Source: Saprospiraceae bacterium
GTDB taxonomy: Bacteria; Bacteroidota; Bacteroidia; Chitinophagales; Saprospiraceae
Length of the DNA: 47,681 bases
Direction of reading: 5' to 3'
Assembly: GCA_020436835.1 (NCBI GenBank)
Contig: JAGQWZ010000021.1
Span: 1 to 47,681 of the forward strand
The position numbers and the translations under genes were made by a program. Below the pieces are notes generated by a model. The model had not been told where the DNA came from. It saw nothing but the letters and a program-made list of their open reading frames with translations, and did no database searches. Below, piece by piece: positions 34,069-42,982 of this stretch. Position 1 is the first letter of the stretch; each line of letters starts with the position of its first letter.

Positions 34069-35487
34069 TTATTTTCCCTTTCCCTGAAGAAGCACCAGAA
34101 GGGTGTAGAATAAAATCTTAAAATCCAGTGCCAGGGATGCATTTTCGATATAGAGGATATCAAACTTAAGCCGCTGGATCATCTGCTCCACCGTACTGGC
34201 GTACCCATATTTTACCTGGCCCCAGGAGGTGATACCCGGCCTTACTTTTAACAGATGTTTATAGTGTGGGGCTCTTTGCATAATCTTTTGAATGTAGTAG
34301 GATCTTTCCGGTCTGGGCCCTACCAGTGACATTTCTCCCTTTAATACATTCCAAAACTGGGGTAATTCATCTAAGCGCCATTTTCGCATGGTCGCTCCAA
34401 AGGGGGTACAACGTTCGTCCAGATCATGCGAAAGCTGAGGGCCGTTATTCTCTGCATCCTGGTACATGGACCGGAATTTATAGATGGTAAATGGTTTTCC
34501 TCCATAACCTATTCTTTCCTGCTTATAGATGATGGCCCCGGGAGAAGTCAGTTTAATTCTGATGGCGATATAAAGATATATCGGTGCCAGAAGCAGCATT
34601 AAAATAAATGATATCAGGACATCAAAGACCCGCTTAAGCAATCTTTGCCACCGCGGCATCAATCCCTGCTGTATTTCAATCAGCACCGCACCGTAGACGT
34701 GATTCATCTTTACGGTCCCGAGCATGATATCATACATATCCGGTATGATTTTCACCAGGAGCCGGTCTTCGTAATCGAAGAGGATGTCCAGAATAGACTT
34801 CAACTTACCATGTTCGGAGGTTTCGATTGCAATGATCACCTCTTCCACCTCATATTCTTCGATGACCCTTCCAATATCCTGGATATCACCTAATTTCGGT
34901 AAAAATTGAATCAGATCATTGGTAGACTGGCCATTGGCATCAATGAATCCCAAAAATTTGTATCCCAATCCTTTTCTCAATCCACTCACTTCCTCGTACA
35001 TCTCCATGGCCCTTTCATTTCCACCAATAATGATCGTTGGATACTGAACTAACCCGGCTTTCAACCGGCGACTGGCCCGGGTTAAAAGAACTGACCGGGA
35101 AGACACCGTTAATATGAACTGCAGGAAAAATAATACGATAAAGGATTCTATATATCCGGTATAGTTAACGACCGTATCATCAAGGATCAGGGTGAAGAAG
35201 AGAAACAAGACACCAACGAAGATTAACCAGAACGTGCGGGCGAAAGTCTTGATCCGGGATTTTCGATATAGATCCTTATACTCATCAAAAATTGAATAGA
35301 GAAGCACCCAGCCGAGGGGAATAAGAACGATGCCGATATAAAAATTACGGTCCTCCAGCATATCCAGAGAGAAAAAACCATTTTCCTCACGCTTCCGGTA
35401 CGCGAAGAAGCAACCCCAGGCAAGCATTGCCATCACAAAGTCGAAGACTCCGTAGATGATGATATCACGAGTTCGTTTTTCTCTCAC
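34069..35487 (-). CDS. Polyprenyl-phosphate sugar-1-phosphate transferase for surface polysaccharide synthesis
   Basis: This is a 472-residue membrane protein of the WcaJ/EpsE type (exopolysaccharide biosynthesis polyprenyl glycosylphosphotransferase). It starts on GTG at 35487. Four or five helices in residues 10-130 are followed by a Rossmann-like cytoplasmic domain (about 145-250, PTIIIGGNERAMEMYEEV). The conserved transferase domain comprises VFDVLISFILMLLLAPIYL, GGKPFTIYKFRSMY, LDELPQFWNVLKGEMSLVGPRPER and RPGITSWGQVKYGYA. It starts chain assembly by moving sugar-1-phosphate to a lipid carrier. The gene overlaps the previous one by 4 bp (GTGA) and is last in the operon from 37620. Confidence 0.92.
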   Translation of the reverse strand: MREKRTRDIIIYGVFDFVMAMLAWGCFFAYRKREENGFFSLDMLEDRNFYIGIVLIPLGWVLLYSIFDEYKDLYRKSRIKTFARTFWLIFVGVLFLFFTLILDDTVVNYTGYIESFIVLFFLQFILTVSSRSVLLTRASRRLKAGLVQYPTIIIGGNERAMEMYEEVSGLRKGLGYKFLGFIDANGQSTNDLIQFLPKLGDIQDIGRVIEEYEVEEVIIAIETSEHGKLKSILDILFDYEDRLLVKIIPDMYDIMLGTVKMNHVYGAVLIEIQQGLMPRWQRLLKRVFDVLISFILMLLLAPIYLYIAIRIKLTSPGAIIYKQERIGYGGKPFTIYKFRSMYQDAENNGPQLSHDLDERCTPFGATMRKWRLDELPQFWNVLKGEMSLVGPRPERSYYIQKIMQRAPHYKHLLKVRPGITSWGQVKYGYASTVEQMIQRLKFDILYIENASLALDFKILFYTLLVLLQGKGK

Positions 35488-36329
35488 GAGCGGAAATGTA
35501 GTAATTTTATATTATCCAATATCACCAACTGTTCCGGTTTACCGGCCGTTTGATCGTAAGTAGAAAGGAATGTAATTCGTAAATCTTTGGCTTTGGCAGC
35601 TTCGATCTCAGCCGTAAAATTCACATAAATTTTTTGAGGTACCAAATCATTGGCGAAGAGTAATAATTTGTAGGTCTTGTTCCCATCTTCTGTCTTCAGT
35701 CCTACCGCCAGATTTGTCTCTGATGCATACTCCATTTCCAGGTAGACAAGTGACCCGTTGTCCGGTAGATTACTGAGAGGAAAATTACTGGCCACCTCGA
35801 ATAACGGATGCCCGGAAGTCAACATAGCTCTGGCGGATTTACCTTCTATAGCCGGTTCTCCGACCACTTCAAAGCGGGTAAGGGTATCGCCGTCCAAATC
35901 TTCCCTGAAAAGATTACTGGACTCAAAATCCTCCACCAGGGGAAATCGAAGATCTCCACGATATCTGAACAAGGGAGTGAGAGAGATGGTAGATGCTGGT
36001 TCGACACTGACAGTGGTACTCCAGGGAGTCAGCATGGAATAGATCGTGGGGGAAGCAGCTTGTCCGTTTTCCCGGATGCCGGGGAAGATATCCAGACGGA
36101 CAGACGGACCTCCCAGGAGAGGGACCAGGGAGGGCACCGGATAAGCGCCGATCAATTGGCTGTCGGAATAAATCCAAACCTCGCTGATTAGTTGATGCTC
36201 CGTCCCCTGTCCGGAGGCTGATTGAAATTGAACCTCCTGGATAGAGATGAATGCGGGAACCGGAGCCAAATTATCTTTTCCACATCCGATCAAAAGTAAG
36301 GCTAAAGCCAAAGCTCGAAACCAAATCAT
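35484..36329 (-). CDS. Lipoprotein of unknown function in the polysaccharide operon
   Basis: This is a 281-residue lipoprotein (MIWFRALALALLLIGC, Cys16) with a Lys/Asp tether. The body is strand-rich, with FPLVEDFESSNLF and later LPDNGSLVYLEMEYASETNLAVGL, a beta-sandwich-like pattern reminiscent of carbohydrate-binding jelly rolls. I recognise no named family. It overlaps the upstream dehydrogenase gene by 4 bp (ATGA) and the downstream transferase gene by 4 bp. Translational coupling is likely and it probably works with polysaccharide synthesis or surface attachment. Confidence 0.75.
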   Translation of the reverse strand: MIWFRALALALLLIGCGKDNLAPVPAFISIQEVQFQSASGQGTEHQLISEVWIYSDSQLIGAYPVPSLVPLLGGPSVRLDIFPGIRENGQAASPTIYSMLTPWSTTVSVEPASTISLTPLFRYRGDLRFPLVEDFESSNLFREDLDGDTLTRFEVVGEPAIEGKSARAMLTSGHPLFEVASNFPLSNLPDNGSLVYLEMEYASETNLAVGLKTEDGNKTYKLLLFANDLVPQKIYVNFTAEIEAAKAKDLRITFLSTYDQTAGKPEQLVILDNIKLLHFRS

Positions 36330-37324
36330 GGCAGCGCCTTATCTAGATTCTGCTGGATCTCATTCGATATTTGGAAAGCCAATTTTAAGGCTTCCAGGGC
36401 TTCTTCGATCCCTACCTCAGGTGGGCTTCCGGTCAGGATGGAATCGGCGAAACAGGCTAACTCCATTTGAATCGCATTAACCGGTTTTGTTTCCGGCATA
36501 TCGATCTTAACCGTTTTCACTCCATCGGCTGTCTCCAGTTCAAACACATTGATATCGTCTGAGTCGCCAACAAGAGGCCCCTCCTCCATCCGAATGATCT
36601 GTGCAGAACGGTCCAGAAAATCAAGACCAATATAGGCATCCGGTTGAAAAATGCGCATTTTACGCATGTTCTTAAATGACATGCGGCTGGAGGTGACATT
36701 GGCGACACAACCATTTTCCCATTCAATCCTCGCGTTACCAATATCTGGTGTCTTACTCACCAGACAGACACCATTGGCAAAAATCCTCTTTATTCTGGAG
36801 GGAACCAATTTTAAGATAATATCGAGGTCGTGGATCATTAAATCGAGAACAACCGAGACATCCGTACCACGCGGATTAAAATTAGCCAGACGATGTACCT
36901 CAATAAATTTTGGGTCGACCTTGAGATGTTCAATAGCCAGCATAGCAGGGTTAAAACGCTCGACATGTCCTACTTGTGCAATGACCCCATGCCTTTTCTG
37001 CAGTTGAAGCAATGATTCTCCCTCCGTCACACTAGCGGTAACCGGCTTTTCAATAAAGACATGTTTTCCCAGTCCAATCGCACGCTGTGCCAGGGCATAA
37101 TGGTGCATTGTGGGGGTCACAATATCCAATGCATCGACGGCATCAAGAAGATCATCCATATTGGCAAAGGCTATAACCCCCAATTCGCTGGAAATCTCCC
37201 TGGACCGGTCCTTGTCGACATCGTAGAAACCGACTAACTGCAACTCGGGAATATCCTGGATACATTTCAAATGTATCTTGCCAAGATGCCCGGCTCCGGC
37301 AACGCCAATTTTAATTTTTTTCAT
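36326..37324 (-). CDS. Gfo/Idh/MocA family dehydrogenase in the polysaccharide operon
   Basis: This is a 332-residue cytoplasmic oxidoreductase. The nucleotide loop is at the N-terminus (KIGVAGAGHLGKIHLKC), the conserved GKHVFIEKPVTASVTEG lies around 88-104, and residues about 120-300 hold the substrate domain (HVERFNPAMLAI, DLMIHDLDIILKLVP). No signal peptide. Relatives include oxidases and dehydrogenases of UDP-sugars used for surface glycans, for example UDP-GlcNAc 3-dehydrogenase types, but the substrate cannot be fixed here. It overlaps both neighbours by 4 bp. Confidence 0.88.
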   Translation of the reverse strand: MKKIKIGVAGAGHLGKIHLKCIQDIPELQLVGFYDVDKDRSREISSELGVIAFANMDDLLDAVDALDIVTPTMHHYALAQRAIGLGKHVFIEKPVTASVTEGESLLQLQKRHGVIAQVGHVERFNPAMLAIEHLKVDPKFIEVHRLANFNPRGTDVSVVLDLMIHDLDIILKLVPSRIKRIFANGVCLVSKTPDIGNARIEWENGCVANVTSSRMSFKNMRKMRIFQPDAYIGLDFLDRSAQIIRMEEGPLVGDSDDINVFELETADGVKTVKIDMPETKPVNAIQMELACFADSILTGSPPEVGIEEALEALKLAFQISNEIQQNLDKALP

Positions 37325-37620
37325 CGATATCGCATTAAGAGAAGCCCCAGGACGGTCACTAAAAACAAAAGTGCCGATGCCATTTTGACCGAGAAGTGAA
37401 TATAATTGACGAAAGTGAGAATTTCTTTTTCCGAATCGGGATACCGGGGAATGATCTCCTCTCTCAACTTCTTACGATTAAAGATATGTTCTGCCTTAAA
37501 CTCAATTTGGTGGCGAGTGAGATAGTGGTATACTCTAATTACTTTCCACCGGAAATAGAAATTAACAAAAAGTAATGCTGCGAAGAGGCCTAAGACCAGG
37601 GAGATACCCAATACATACAT
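37321..37620 (-). CDS. Small membrane protein, first gene of the polysaccharide operon
   Basis: This is a 99-residue protein with a helix at about 3-22 and another at about 76-95. A basic and acidic cytoplasmic or periplasmic segment between them is rich in Lys, Arg and Glu (FNRKKLREEIIPRYPDSEKE). No family is recognised. Its stop overlaps the start of the next gene (ATGA). The promoter at 37643-37671 lies 23 bp upstream. Its place at the head of the operon suggests a part in the membrane side of polysaccharide assembly. Confidence 0.7.
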   Translation of the reverse strand: MYVLGISLVLGLFAALLFVNFYFRWKVIRVYHYLTRHQIEFKAEHIFNRKKLREEIIPRYPDSEKEILTFVNYIHFSVKMASALLFLVTVLGLLLMRYR

Positions 37621-37642
37621 GGACCATTCATATTATCCGCTG

Positions 37643-37671
37643 CAAAAATATAAATCTGAAGCTAATAGCAA
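37643..37671 (-). promoter_or_regulatory. Promoter of the four-gene polysaccharide operon
   Basis: On the minus strand TTG (37671-37669) and TATTTTTG (37650-37643) are separated by 18 bases, a full match to TTG-N17-23-TAnnTTTG. It lies 23 bp upstream of the first start codon. Confidence 0.7.
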
Positions 37672-37771
37672 CAGAGATCCGCCCACCTATCAACCATATG
37701 AGATATGATTACCTCCCTAACCGAAGTTCCTGGCTCAGTTGATAAAAAGATATTTGCAACTTTTCAATATG

Positions 37772-38989
37772 CTACCTGACAGTCGGATCTTCAATCTTTC
37801 CGGCAAAAACAAGGGTTTTGGTGTTTCGGTTCCTCAACAAAAAGACAAATGGCCGGTCAAATCGAAGGGGAGGAGGTGCAGAAGTGACGCCAACACCCAC
37901 ACTGGTGACAGCGGCACCTTCAGCACCTTTCTCATCAATCTTGAGAAAAGTCTTGTGATTAACCCTGGATATGTACAAGTTACCTTCAGGCGCAACTCCC
38001 AGATTTGAAAAGTCGGCATTGAAGGGATCAAATGCCAATTCCATTCCCATATCTTTCAATACGTCATTGAGCAGAATCTTGTATTCAATTTCAAAGCGCG
38101 GCACATCCAGGTAGATCCGGCCGATCTCCATATCCTGTTCGAACAATTGTGACAACCGGTTGTCATCCAATTCGGAAATCAATTGATCGGGATTGGATCC
38201 AGGTCTTGGCAATAAAAGAACCATACTGTAAGACGTATCTGCAAAAGGCATTTCCACAGACGAAAAATCGTCACCATGGTAGTATTTTAACGTATTTATA
38301 TCCTGAAACATCATATCTGCCTCTACTTCAGAACCCGAGGCAAGAGTGAATTTTACTTTTCGTGTACTCTCCTCTGGAAAAGGATAAATCCAATCGTCCT
38401 TAAAATATAGTGCATTGATTAAAAACATGATTTCTTCAGAATTAATCTGATCAATAATCTTTTCAATACGATCATTTGTACTTGATTTTACCCAATCATT
38501 TATCGCTTCCAAAGCGGATGGATCCTGAAATTCAAGGTCAAATTGTTTTGCTTGAAAATGATCACTGGTATAATTTAAAAAAGCATCATTTGGGTCCATG
38601 CGATTTTTATCCCAAAAGATGGCATTTTCGGTATGGAGCGATGAAGAATTTTCGAGCTCTTTCATCATATTTTCATACGCAGCCCCCAAATTAATGGTGA
38701 GACCGGCCGTGGGAAGTTCCAAAGTGCTCGAAATTTTGTCGCGGGTTTCTGCTTCTGCACCTTCGTGTGCCATATACAGAGCAGCGGCGATACTTAGTGG
38801 TGATATATTTAAATTAGCCGTCGTATCCTCTGAAGCCACTACTTGTTGGAAAAGATTCCACTGAAATGATTCAAGGCTCGCTTCTAATTCAGCCAGCTCT
38901 AACTCATCTGCCGGACTTAAAGGCTCATCATCACTCTTCTGACAGGAAACGAGTGTAAGCAATGAAAAGAAAAATACTTTTTTCAACAT
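37772..38989 (-). CDS. Serpin-family protease inhibitor lipoprotein
   Basis: This is a 405-residue serpin with a lipoprotein signal (FFSLLTLVSC, Cys16). Residues about 45-405 cover the serpin fold: FQQVVASEDTTANLNISPLSIAAALYMAHEGA (the NxxxSPxSxxxAL motif), FLINALYFKDDWIYPF, and the C-terminal DRPFVFLLRN with VFAGKI. The reactive loop starts at the hinge EKGAEGAA (about 353-360). Counting from the hinge places P1-P1' near Thr369-Ser370, suggesting an inhibitor of serine proteases of broad or elastase-like kind. The hinge keeps small residues, so it should be an active inhibitor. It should act at the cell surface or in the periplasm and may protect against proteases of prey, host or its own secretion. 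Confidence 0.92.
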   Translation of the reverse strand: MLKKVFFFSLLTLVSCQKSDDEPLSPADELELAELEASLESFQWNLFQQVVASEDTTANLNISPLSIAAALYMAHEGAEAETRDKISSTLELPTAGLTINLGAAYENMMKELENSSSLHTENAIFWDKNRMDPNDAFLNYTSDHFQAKQFDLEFQDPSALEAINDWVKSSTNDRIEKIIDQINSEEIMFLINALYFKDDWIYPFPEESTRKVKFTLASGSEVEADMMFQDINTLKYYHGDDFSSVEMPFADTSYSMVLLLPRPGSNPDQLISELDDNRLSQLFEQDMEIGRIYLDVPRFEIEYKILLNDVLKDMGMELAFDPFNADFSNLGVAPEGNLYISRVNHKTFLKIDEKGAEGAAVTSVGVGVTSAPPPLRFDRPFVFLLRNRNTKTLVFAGKIEDPTVR

Positions 38990-39082
38990 GATTTATAGAA
39001 TAGTCTAAATATATAGACGGTATTCCGGTGGTATACGTTTGGTTCGACTTTTTTCTTTTATCCTACCTTCATGCTAGCGATG

Positions 39083-41917
39083 TCAGTTTTTCTGAACTGA
39101 TACTACTTTTTCCATTTTCTCTTTGAGATATTTAGCCGTATACGATTTGCTGTTATTTATGAGATCTTCCGGAGTACCCTGAAACAAGACTTCCCCACCA
39201 TGCCTGCCACCACCCGGGCCCAGATCGATCACCCAGTCCGCACTTTTAATGACATCGAGATTATGTTCAACAATAAGCACGGTATGTCCTTGTTCTACCA
39301 ACGCATTCAAGGCATCCAGCAATCGGTTGACATCGTGAAAATGTAAACCGGTAGTAGGTTCATCAAAAATGAAAAGAATATGTTCATTTGATCGTTCGCG
39401 GTTTAAAAATGAAGCCAGTTTCACTCTTTGAGCTTCCCCGCCTGACAAGGTACTGGAAGATTGCCCCAATTTGACATAACCAAGTCCGACATCATCCAGC
39501 GGTTTGAGTTTATAAACCACTTCATTCTGTCCTTCAAAAAAACTTATAGCTTCTTCAATCGACAGATTTAAAATATCGGAAATATTTTTTCCATTATATT
39601 TTACCTCCAGAATTTCATTTTTAAATCGGTGTCCCTTGCAATCTTCGCATTGCAATCTCACGTCTGCAAGGAACTGCATTTCCACCACAATCTCTCCTTC
39701 TCCCTGACAGGTGTCACAACGCCCTCCTTCCACATTAAAAGAAAAGTGTTTAGGTTGATATCCCCGGATCTTGCTCAATTGTTGATTTGTCATGAGCTTC
39801 CGGATCGCATCATAGGCCTTTACATACGTGACCGGGTTGGAGCGCGATGACTTTCCAATCGGCTGTTGGTTGATGAGTTCAAGTTGGGTGATGACAGGAA
39901 GATCACCTGTAACTGACTGGAAATTCCCCTTGAGCTTGCGGGTAGGGTCTTCTATATAATTCTTAAGGGATTTGTAGACAATCTCATGGACCAATGTGCT
40001 TTTTCCCGAACCGGAGACACCGGAAACGACAGTCATAGTGTTGAGGGGAAAATCTACATCGACATTGCGCAGATTGTGCTGCCGCACTCCCTTGAAGCTG
40101 ATTTTATTGGTGCCCTTACGTCTCTTGTCCGGAATGGGAATGAACTTTTTATACTGCAGATAATCAGCAGTGAGGCTGTCCTTATTCTTTCCGTTCAATT
40201 TTGAAAAAGGCCCGGCAAATACCACTTTACCTCCGTGTATACCTGCCTCCGGACCCATGTCCACCAGAAAATCTGCATTGCGAATCACATCTTCCTCATG
40301 TTCGACGACGATCACCGTATTATGAAGGTCTCGCAATTCTTTTAATACCTGAACGAGCTTTTCCGTATCCCGGGCATGCAAGCCGATACTGGGTTCGTCC
40401 AGTATATACATGGAGTTGGTGAGATTACTTCCAATGGATTTGGTCAGGTTGATTCGTTGGGTTTCTCCCCCACTCAGTGTTGAAGAGATCCGGTCCAGGT
40501 GAAGATAATCGAGACCCAGGGCACATAAATTCTTCAACCGGCTGACTATTTCGATCAGAAGCCGGTTGGCAATGACCTGGTCGTGTTTGGAAAGTTTGAT
40601 CTTTTCGAAAAATTCCAATAATTGATCAATGGGCAGATTAATCAGCTCATTTATACTGTGATCAGCCACCTTGACATAGGATGCTTCCTCCCTCAATCTT
40701 GAGCCCCGGCATTGACCGCAAATGGTTCTGCCCCGATAACGGGCGATCATCACCCGGTTTTGAATTTTATATGACTTTTTCTCGAGATGGTCAAAGAAAT
40801 CATTGATGCCGGCAAAATACTCATTCCCATCCCAGAGCAGATCCTTTTGCTCATCATTAAGATCTTCATAAGCCCGGTGGATGGGGAAGTCAAAATGGTG
40901 GGCTGACTGCAGTAGCCTGTCCAAATATATACCACTCTTTTCACCCTTCCAGCAATGGATTGCCCCTTCATATACGGAGGCGGAGGGGTCCGGTATCACC
41001 TTATCTTCATCAATACCCATCACCCGGCCAAAGCCTTCACAACGGGGGCATGCACCAAAAGGATTATTGTAATTGAACAGGTGTTGATTCGGCTCAATAA
41101 AGACAATCCCATCTAGTTCGAACTTATTGTTGAAGAAGGCCTCTTCGTCTTTTCCGGAATGGATGTAGCACTCACCACCGCTTTCGTTGAAGGCCGTCGC
41201 AACGGAATCGGCAATTCGCTTACGGTTGTCCTCATTTTCATGATCTACGACAAATCGATCGATGACCACCCTGATCATAGCCTTGTCGATATCGGCTATT
41301 TTTTTCTTAAGTACCTTATCCTTAGACTGCAGGAGATCTTCGATATAAAGCTGTTCTTCATTATAGAGAACCCTGGAGTACCCCTTCTGTAACAATAAAG
41401 TCAGTTCCTGATGTATTGTCCGCTCTACATACTGTTGATGCAGGGGAATCAGGAGCATGACCTTTGTACCCTGTGAAAGTCCATCGATATAGTCCACCAC
41501 ATCGTGCACCTCGTGCTTCTTCACCAATTCTCCGGTCACCGGAGAATACGTCTTGCCGATACGGGCGTACAGTAAACGGATGTAATCATATATTTCGGTC
41601 AGAGAGCCTACCGTACTACGGGCATTACTGGTCGTGACCTTTTGCTCAATCGCTATGGCCGGGCATATCCCCTTGATATAATCTACTTCCGGTTTCTTCA
41701 TCCGGTTGAGGAATTGCCTGGCATAAGAGGACAAACTTTCTACATATCGTCGCTGACCCTCGGCGTAGAGCGTGTCAATAGTGATGGATGACTTACCCGA
41801 ACCAGAGACTCCGGTCACCACAATCAATTGATTCTTAGGGAGTTCAAGGTCAACATTTTGCAAATTGTTAGCCCGGGCTCCCTTGATCGAAATAGTATCT
41901 TTTAACGATTTTGTCAT
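39083..41917 (-). CDS. uvrA: Excinuclease ABC subunit A
   Basis: UvrA scans DNA for bulky damage and loads UvrB in nucleotide excision repair. The protein has 944 residues, the usual length. Two ATP-binding units are present: VTGVSGSGKSSITIDTLY then STLSGGETQRINLTKSIG, and VSGVSGSGKSTLVHEIVY then STLSGGEAQRVKLASF. Walker B segments are MYILDEPSIGLHARD and LFIFDEPTTGLHFHD. Zinc sites are CPRCEGFGRVMG with CGQCRGSRLR, and CDTCQGEGEIVV with CEDCKGHRF. It is complete and alone; uvrB is not in the window. A TTG with an AT-rich near -7 box lies upstream. Confidence 0.97.
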   Translation of the reverse strand: MTKSLKDTISIKGARANNLQNVDLELPKNQLIVVTGVSGSGKSSITIDTLYAEGQRRYVESLSSYARQFLNRMKKPEVDYIKGICPAIAIEQKVTTSNARSTVGSLTEIYDYIRLLYARIGKTYSPVTGELVKKHEVHDVVDYIDGLSQGTKVMLLIPLHQQYVERTIHQELTLLLQKGYSRVLYNEEQLYIEDLLQSKDKVLKKKIADIDKAMIRVVIDRFVVDHENEDNRKRIADSVATAFNESGGECYIHSGKDEEAFFNNKFELDGIVFIEPNQHLFNYNNPFGACPRCEGFGRVMGIDEDKVIPDPSASVYEGAIHCWKGEKSGIYLDRLLQSAHHFDFPIHRAYEDLNDEQKDLLWDGNEYFAGINDFFDHLEKKSYKIQNRVMIARYRGRTICGQCRGSRLREEASYVKVADHSINELINLPIDQLLEFFEKIKLSKHDQVIANRLLIEIVSRLKNLCALGLDYLHLDRISSTLSGGETQRINLTKSIGSNLTNSMYILDEPSIGLHARDTEKLVQVLKELRDLHNTVIVVEHEEDVIRNADFLVDMGPEAGIHGGKVVFAGPFSKLNGKNKDSLTADYLQYKKFIPIPDKRRKGTNKISFKGVRQHNLRNVDVDFPLNTMTVVSGVSGSGKSTLVHEIVYKSLKNYIEDPTRKLKGNFQSVTGDLPVITQLELINQQPIGKSSRSNPVTYVKAYDAIRKLMTNQQLSKIRGYQPKHFSFNVEGGRCDTCQGEGEIVVEMQFLADVRLQCEDCKGHRFKNEILEVKYNGKNISDILNLSIEEAISFFEGQNEVVYKLKPLDDVGLGYVKLGQSSSTLSGGEAQRVKLASFLNRERSNEHILFIFDEPTTGLHFHDVNRLLDALNALVEQGHTVLIVEHNLDVIKSADWVIDLGPGGGRHGGEVLFQGTPEDLINNSKSYTAKYLKEKMEKVVSVQKN

Positions 41918-41988
41918 ATAAATAGCCCCTAAAGAATCAAAAACTTAAATGTTAAAAAATGTCAAATCTGAAAAAGTTGGTCTGATTC

Positions 41989-42020
41989 TTGTAAAAATTA
42001 GAAATGAATCTATATTTTTG
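41989..42020 (+). promoter_or_regulatory. Promoter of the ECF sigma factor gene
   Basis: TTG (41989-41991) is followed after 21 bases by TATTTTTG (42013-42020), an exact -7 box. The start codon is about 200 bases downstream. Confidence 0.5.
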
Positions 42021-42122
42021 ACTTGCGTTCGATTTAGGTTGAGTGCAAAATTAAGAGTCTAGTTAAACAATAGTTAATAAACAAGACTTTTAAAGGTTAG
42101 TTAAATTTGATTCATTATTTTA

Positions 42123-42137
42123 GAGATCATTGATCTC
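42123..42137 (+). promoter_or_regulatory. Perfect dyad in the leader of the sigma factor gene
   Basis: GAGATCA and TGATCTC are perfect complements around one T. It lies between the promoter and the start codon, where a repressor or an attenuating RNA structure could act. Confidence 0.35.
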
Positions 42138-42224
42138 CTTAGCTTCACAAAAAAACTGGATTGCTTATAGAGTAAAACTTATACACGACAAACATTATTG
42201 ATAACTAAACCAAATTGTAGTCGT

Positions 42225-42806
42225 ATGCAAGTTACTCCATTTAGCGACCAGGAACTTATCCAACAATATTTAGACGGCAACGAGAGAGCCTTTGAAGAGC
42301 TCCTTAATCGCCATCGCAGCAAGATCTATACTTCTATCTATCTTTTCGTCAAGGAACAGAGCCTGGCAGAAGACATATTTCAGGAAGTATTTATAAAAAT
42401 CATCAATACGCTTAGGAGTGGAAAATACAATCACGAAGGTAAATTCGTGCAGTGGGCGATGCGAATCGCCTACAATATGTGTGTAGACCAGTTCCGTCGT
42501 AAGAAACGTCGTCCTCAGGTAGCTCCAACCGAATCATTTGACATTTTTGATGTGTTGCATGTATCGGAAGAGAATATGGAAACGACGATGATCAAGAGTC
42601 AAACTCATGAGCGAATCCGCCATCTGGTTGATAGCTTACCTCCCGAACAACGCGAGGTGGTCATTTTGCGACACTATGCAGATATGAGCTTCAAAGAAAT
42701 ATCCCAGCTTACCCGCGTAAGCATTAATACCGCCCTGGGCCGGATGCGATATGCGTTAATCAACATTCGCAAGATGGTCGAGGAAAAAGAAATTATTCTA
42801 CAGTAA
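42225..42806 (+). CDS. ECF-type RNA polymerase sigma factor
   Basis: This is a sigma-70 family factor of 193 residues from ATG 42225 (MQVTPFSDQELIQQYLDGNE); nine codons upstream open only on TTG. Region 2 covers about 22-95 (LLNRHRSKIYTSIYLF, EDIFQEVFIKII, FVQWAMRIAYNMCVDQFRRKKRR), and region 4 covers about 130-185 (LPPEQREVVILRHYADMSFKEIS, then TALGRMRYALINIRK). It directs RNA polymerase to a special promoter set. No anti-sigma gene is next to it, unlike many ECF factors. The long leader with a dyad suggests control at the level of transcript or translation. A terminator follows (42839-42871). Confidence 0.92.
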   Translation: MQVTPFSDQELIQQYLDGNERAFEELLNRHRSKIYTSIYLFVKEQSLAEDIFQEVFIKIINTLRSGKYNHEGKFVQWAMRIAYNMCVDQFRRKKRRPQVAPTESFDIFDVLHVSEENMETTMIKSQTHERIRHLVDSLPPEQREVVILRHYADMSFKEISQLTRVSINTALGRMRYALINIRKMVEEKEIILQ

Positions 42807-42838
42807 CCCCACTCACTTTCGTAGTTATCAAGATCGAC

Positions 42839-42871
42839 AGCCTGGCCGGATGATTTCCAGCCGGGCTTTTT
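42839..42871 (+). terminator. Rho-independent terminator after the sigma factor gene
   Basis: AGCCTGGC (42839-42846) and GCCGGGCT (42860-42867) pair with one G-U, followed by TTTTTATT. Confidence 0.8.
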
Positions 42872-42931
42872 ATTAGCATAACCCTCCCACCCCAAATCCG
42901 GGTCGCCCGCACTCGTACCTAAGTTGTTAAA

Positions 42932-42981
42932 GTTTGGATTGTCACAAGAAAGGATTATAACTTTAGGAGAAATCCTGTGAC
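42932..42981 (+). promoter_or_regulatory. Promoter and inverted repeat of the tandem T9SS gene pair
   Basis: TTTG near 42932 and TAACTTTA (one mismatch to the -7 box) about 21 bases on form a likely promoter. Around it GTCAC and AGGATT (42941-42956) pair with AATCCT and GTGAC (42971-42981), so the start-codon region could be folded or bound by a regulator. Confidence 0.4.
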
Positions 42982-42982
42982 G

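Larger units (their letters stand above)
41918..42224. other. AT-rich divergent region between uvrA and the sigma factor gene
   Basis: This 307-bp region holds the promoter of the sigma gene (41989-42020) and a GAGATCA-T-TGATCTC dyad (42123-42137). The leader of the sigma gene is about 200 bases long. The region looks regulatory, not coding. Confidence 0.5.

Noticed and set aside
35808-36191. A 127-codon plus-strand frame in the polysaccharide operon
   Set aside because: Antisense to the lipoprotein gene, which is tied into the operon by 4-bp overlaps on both sides.
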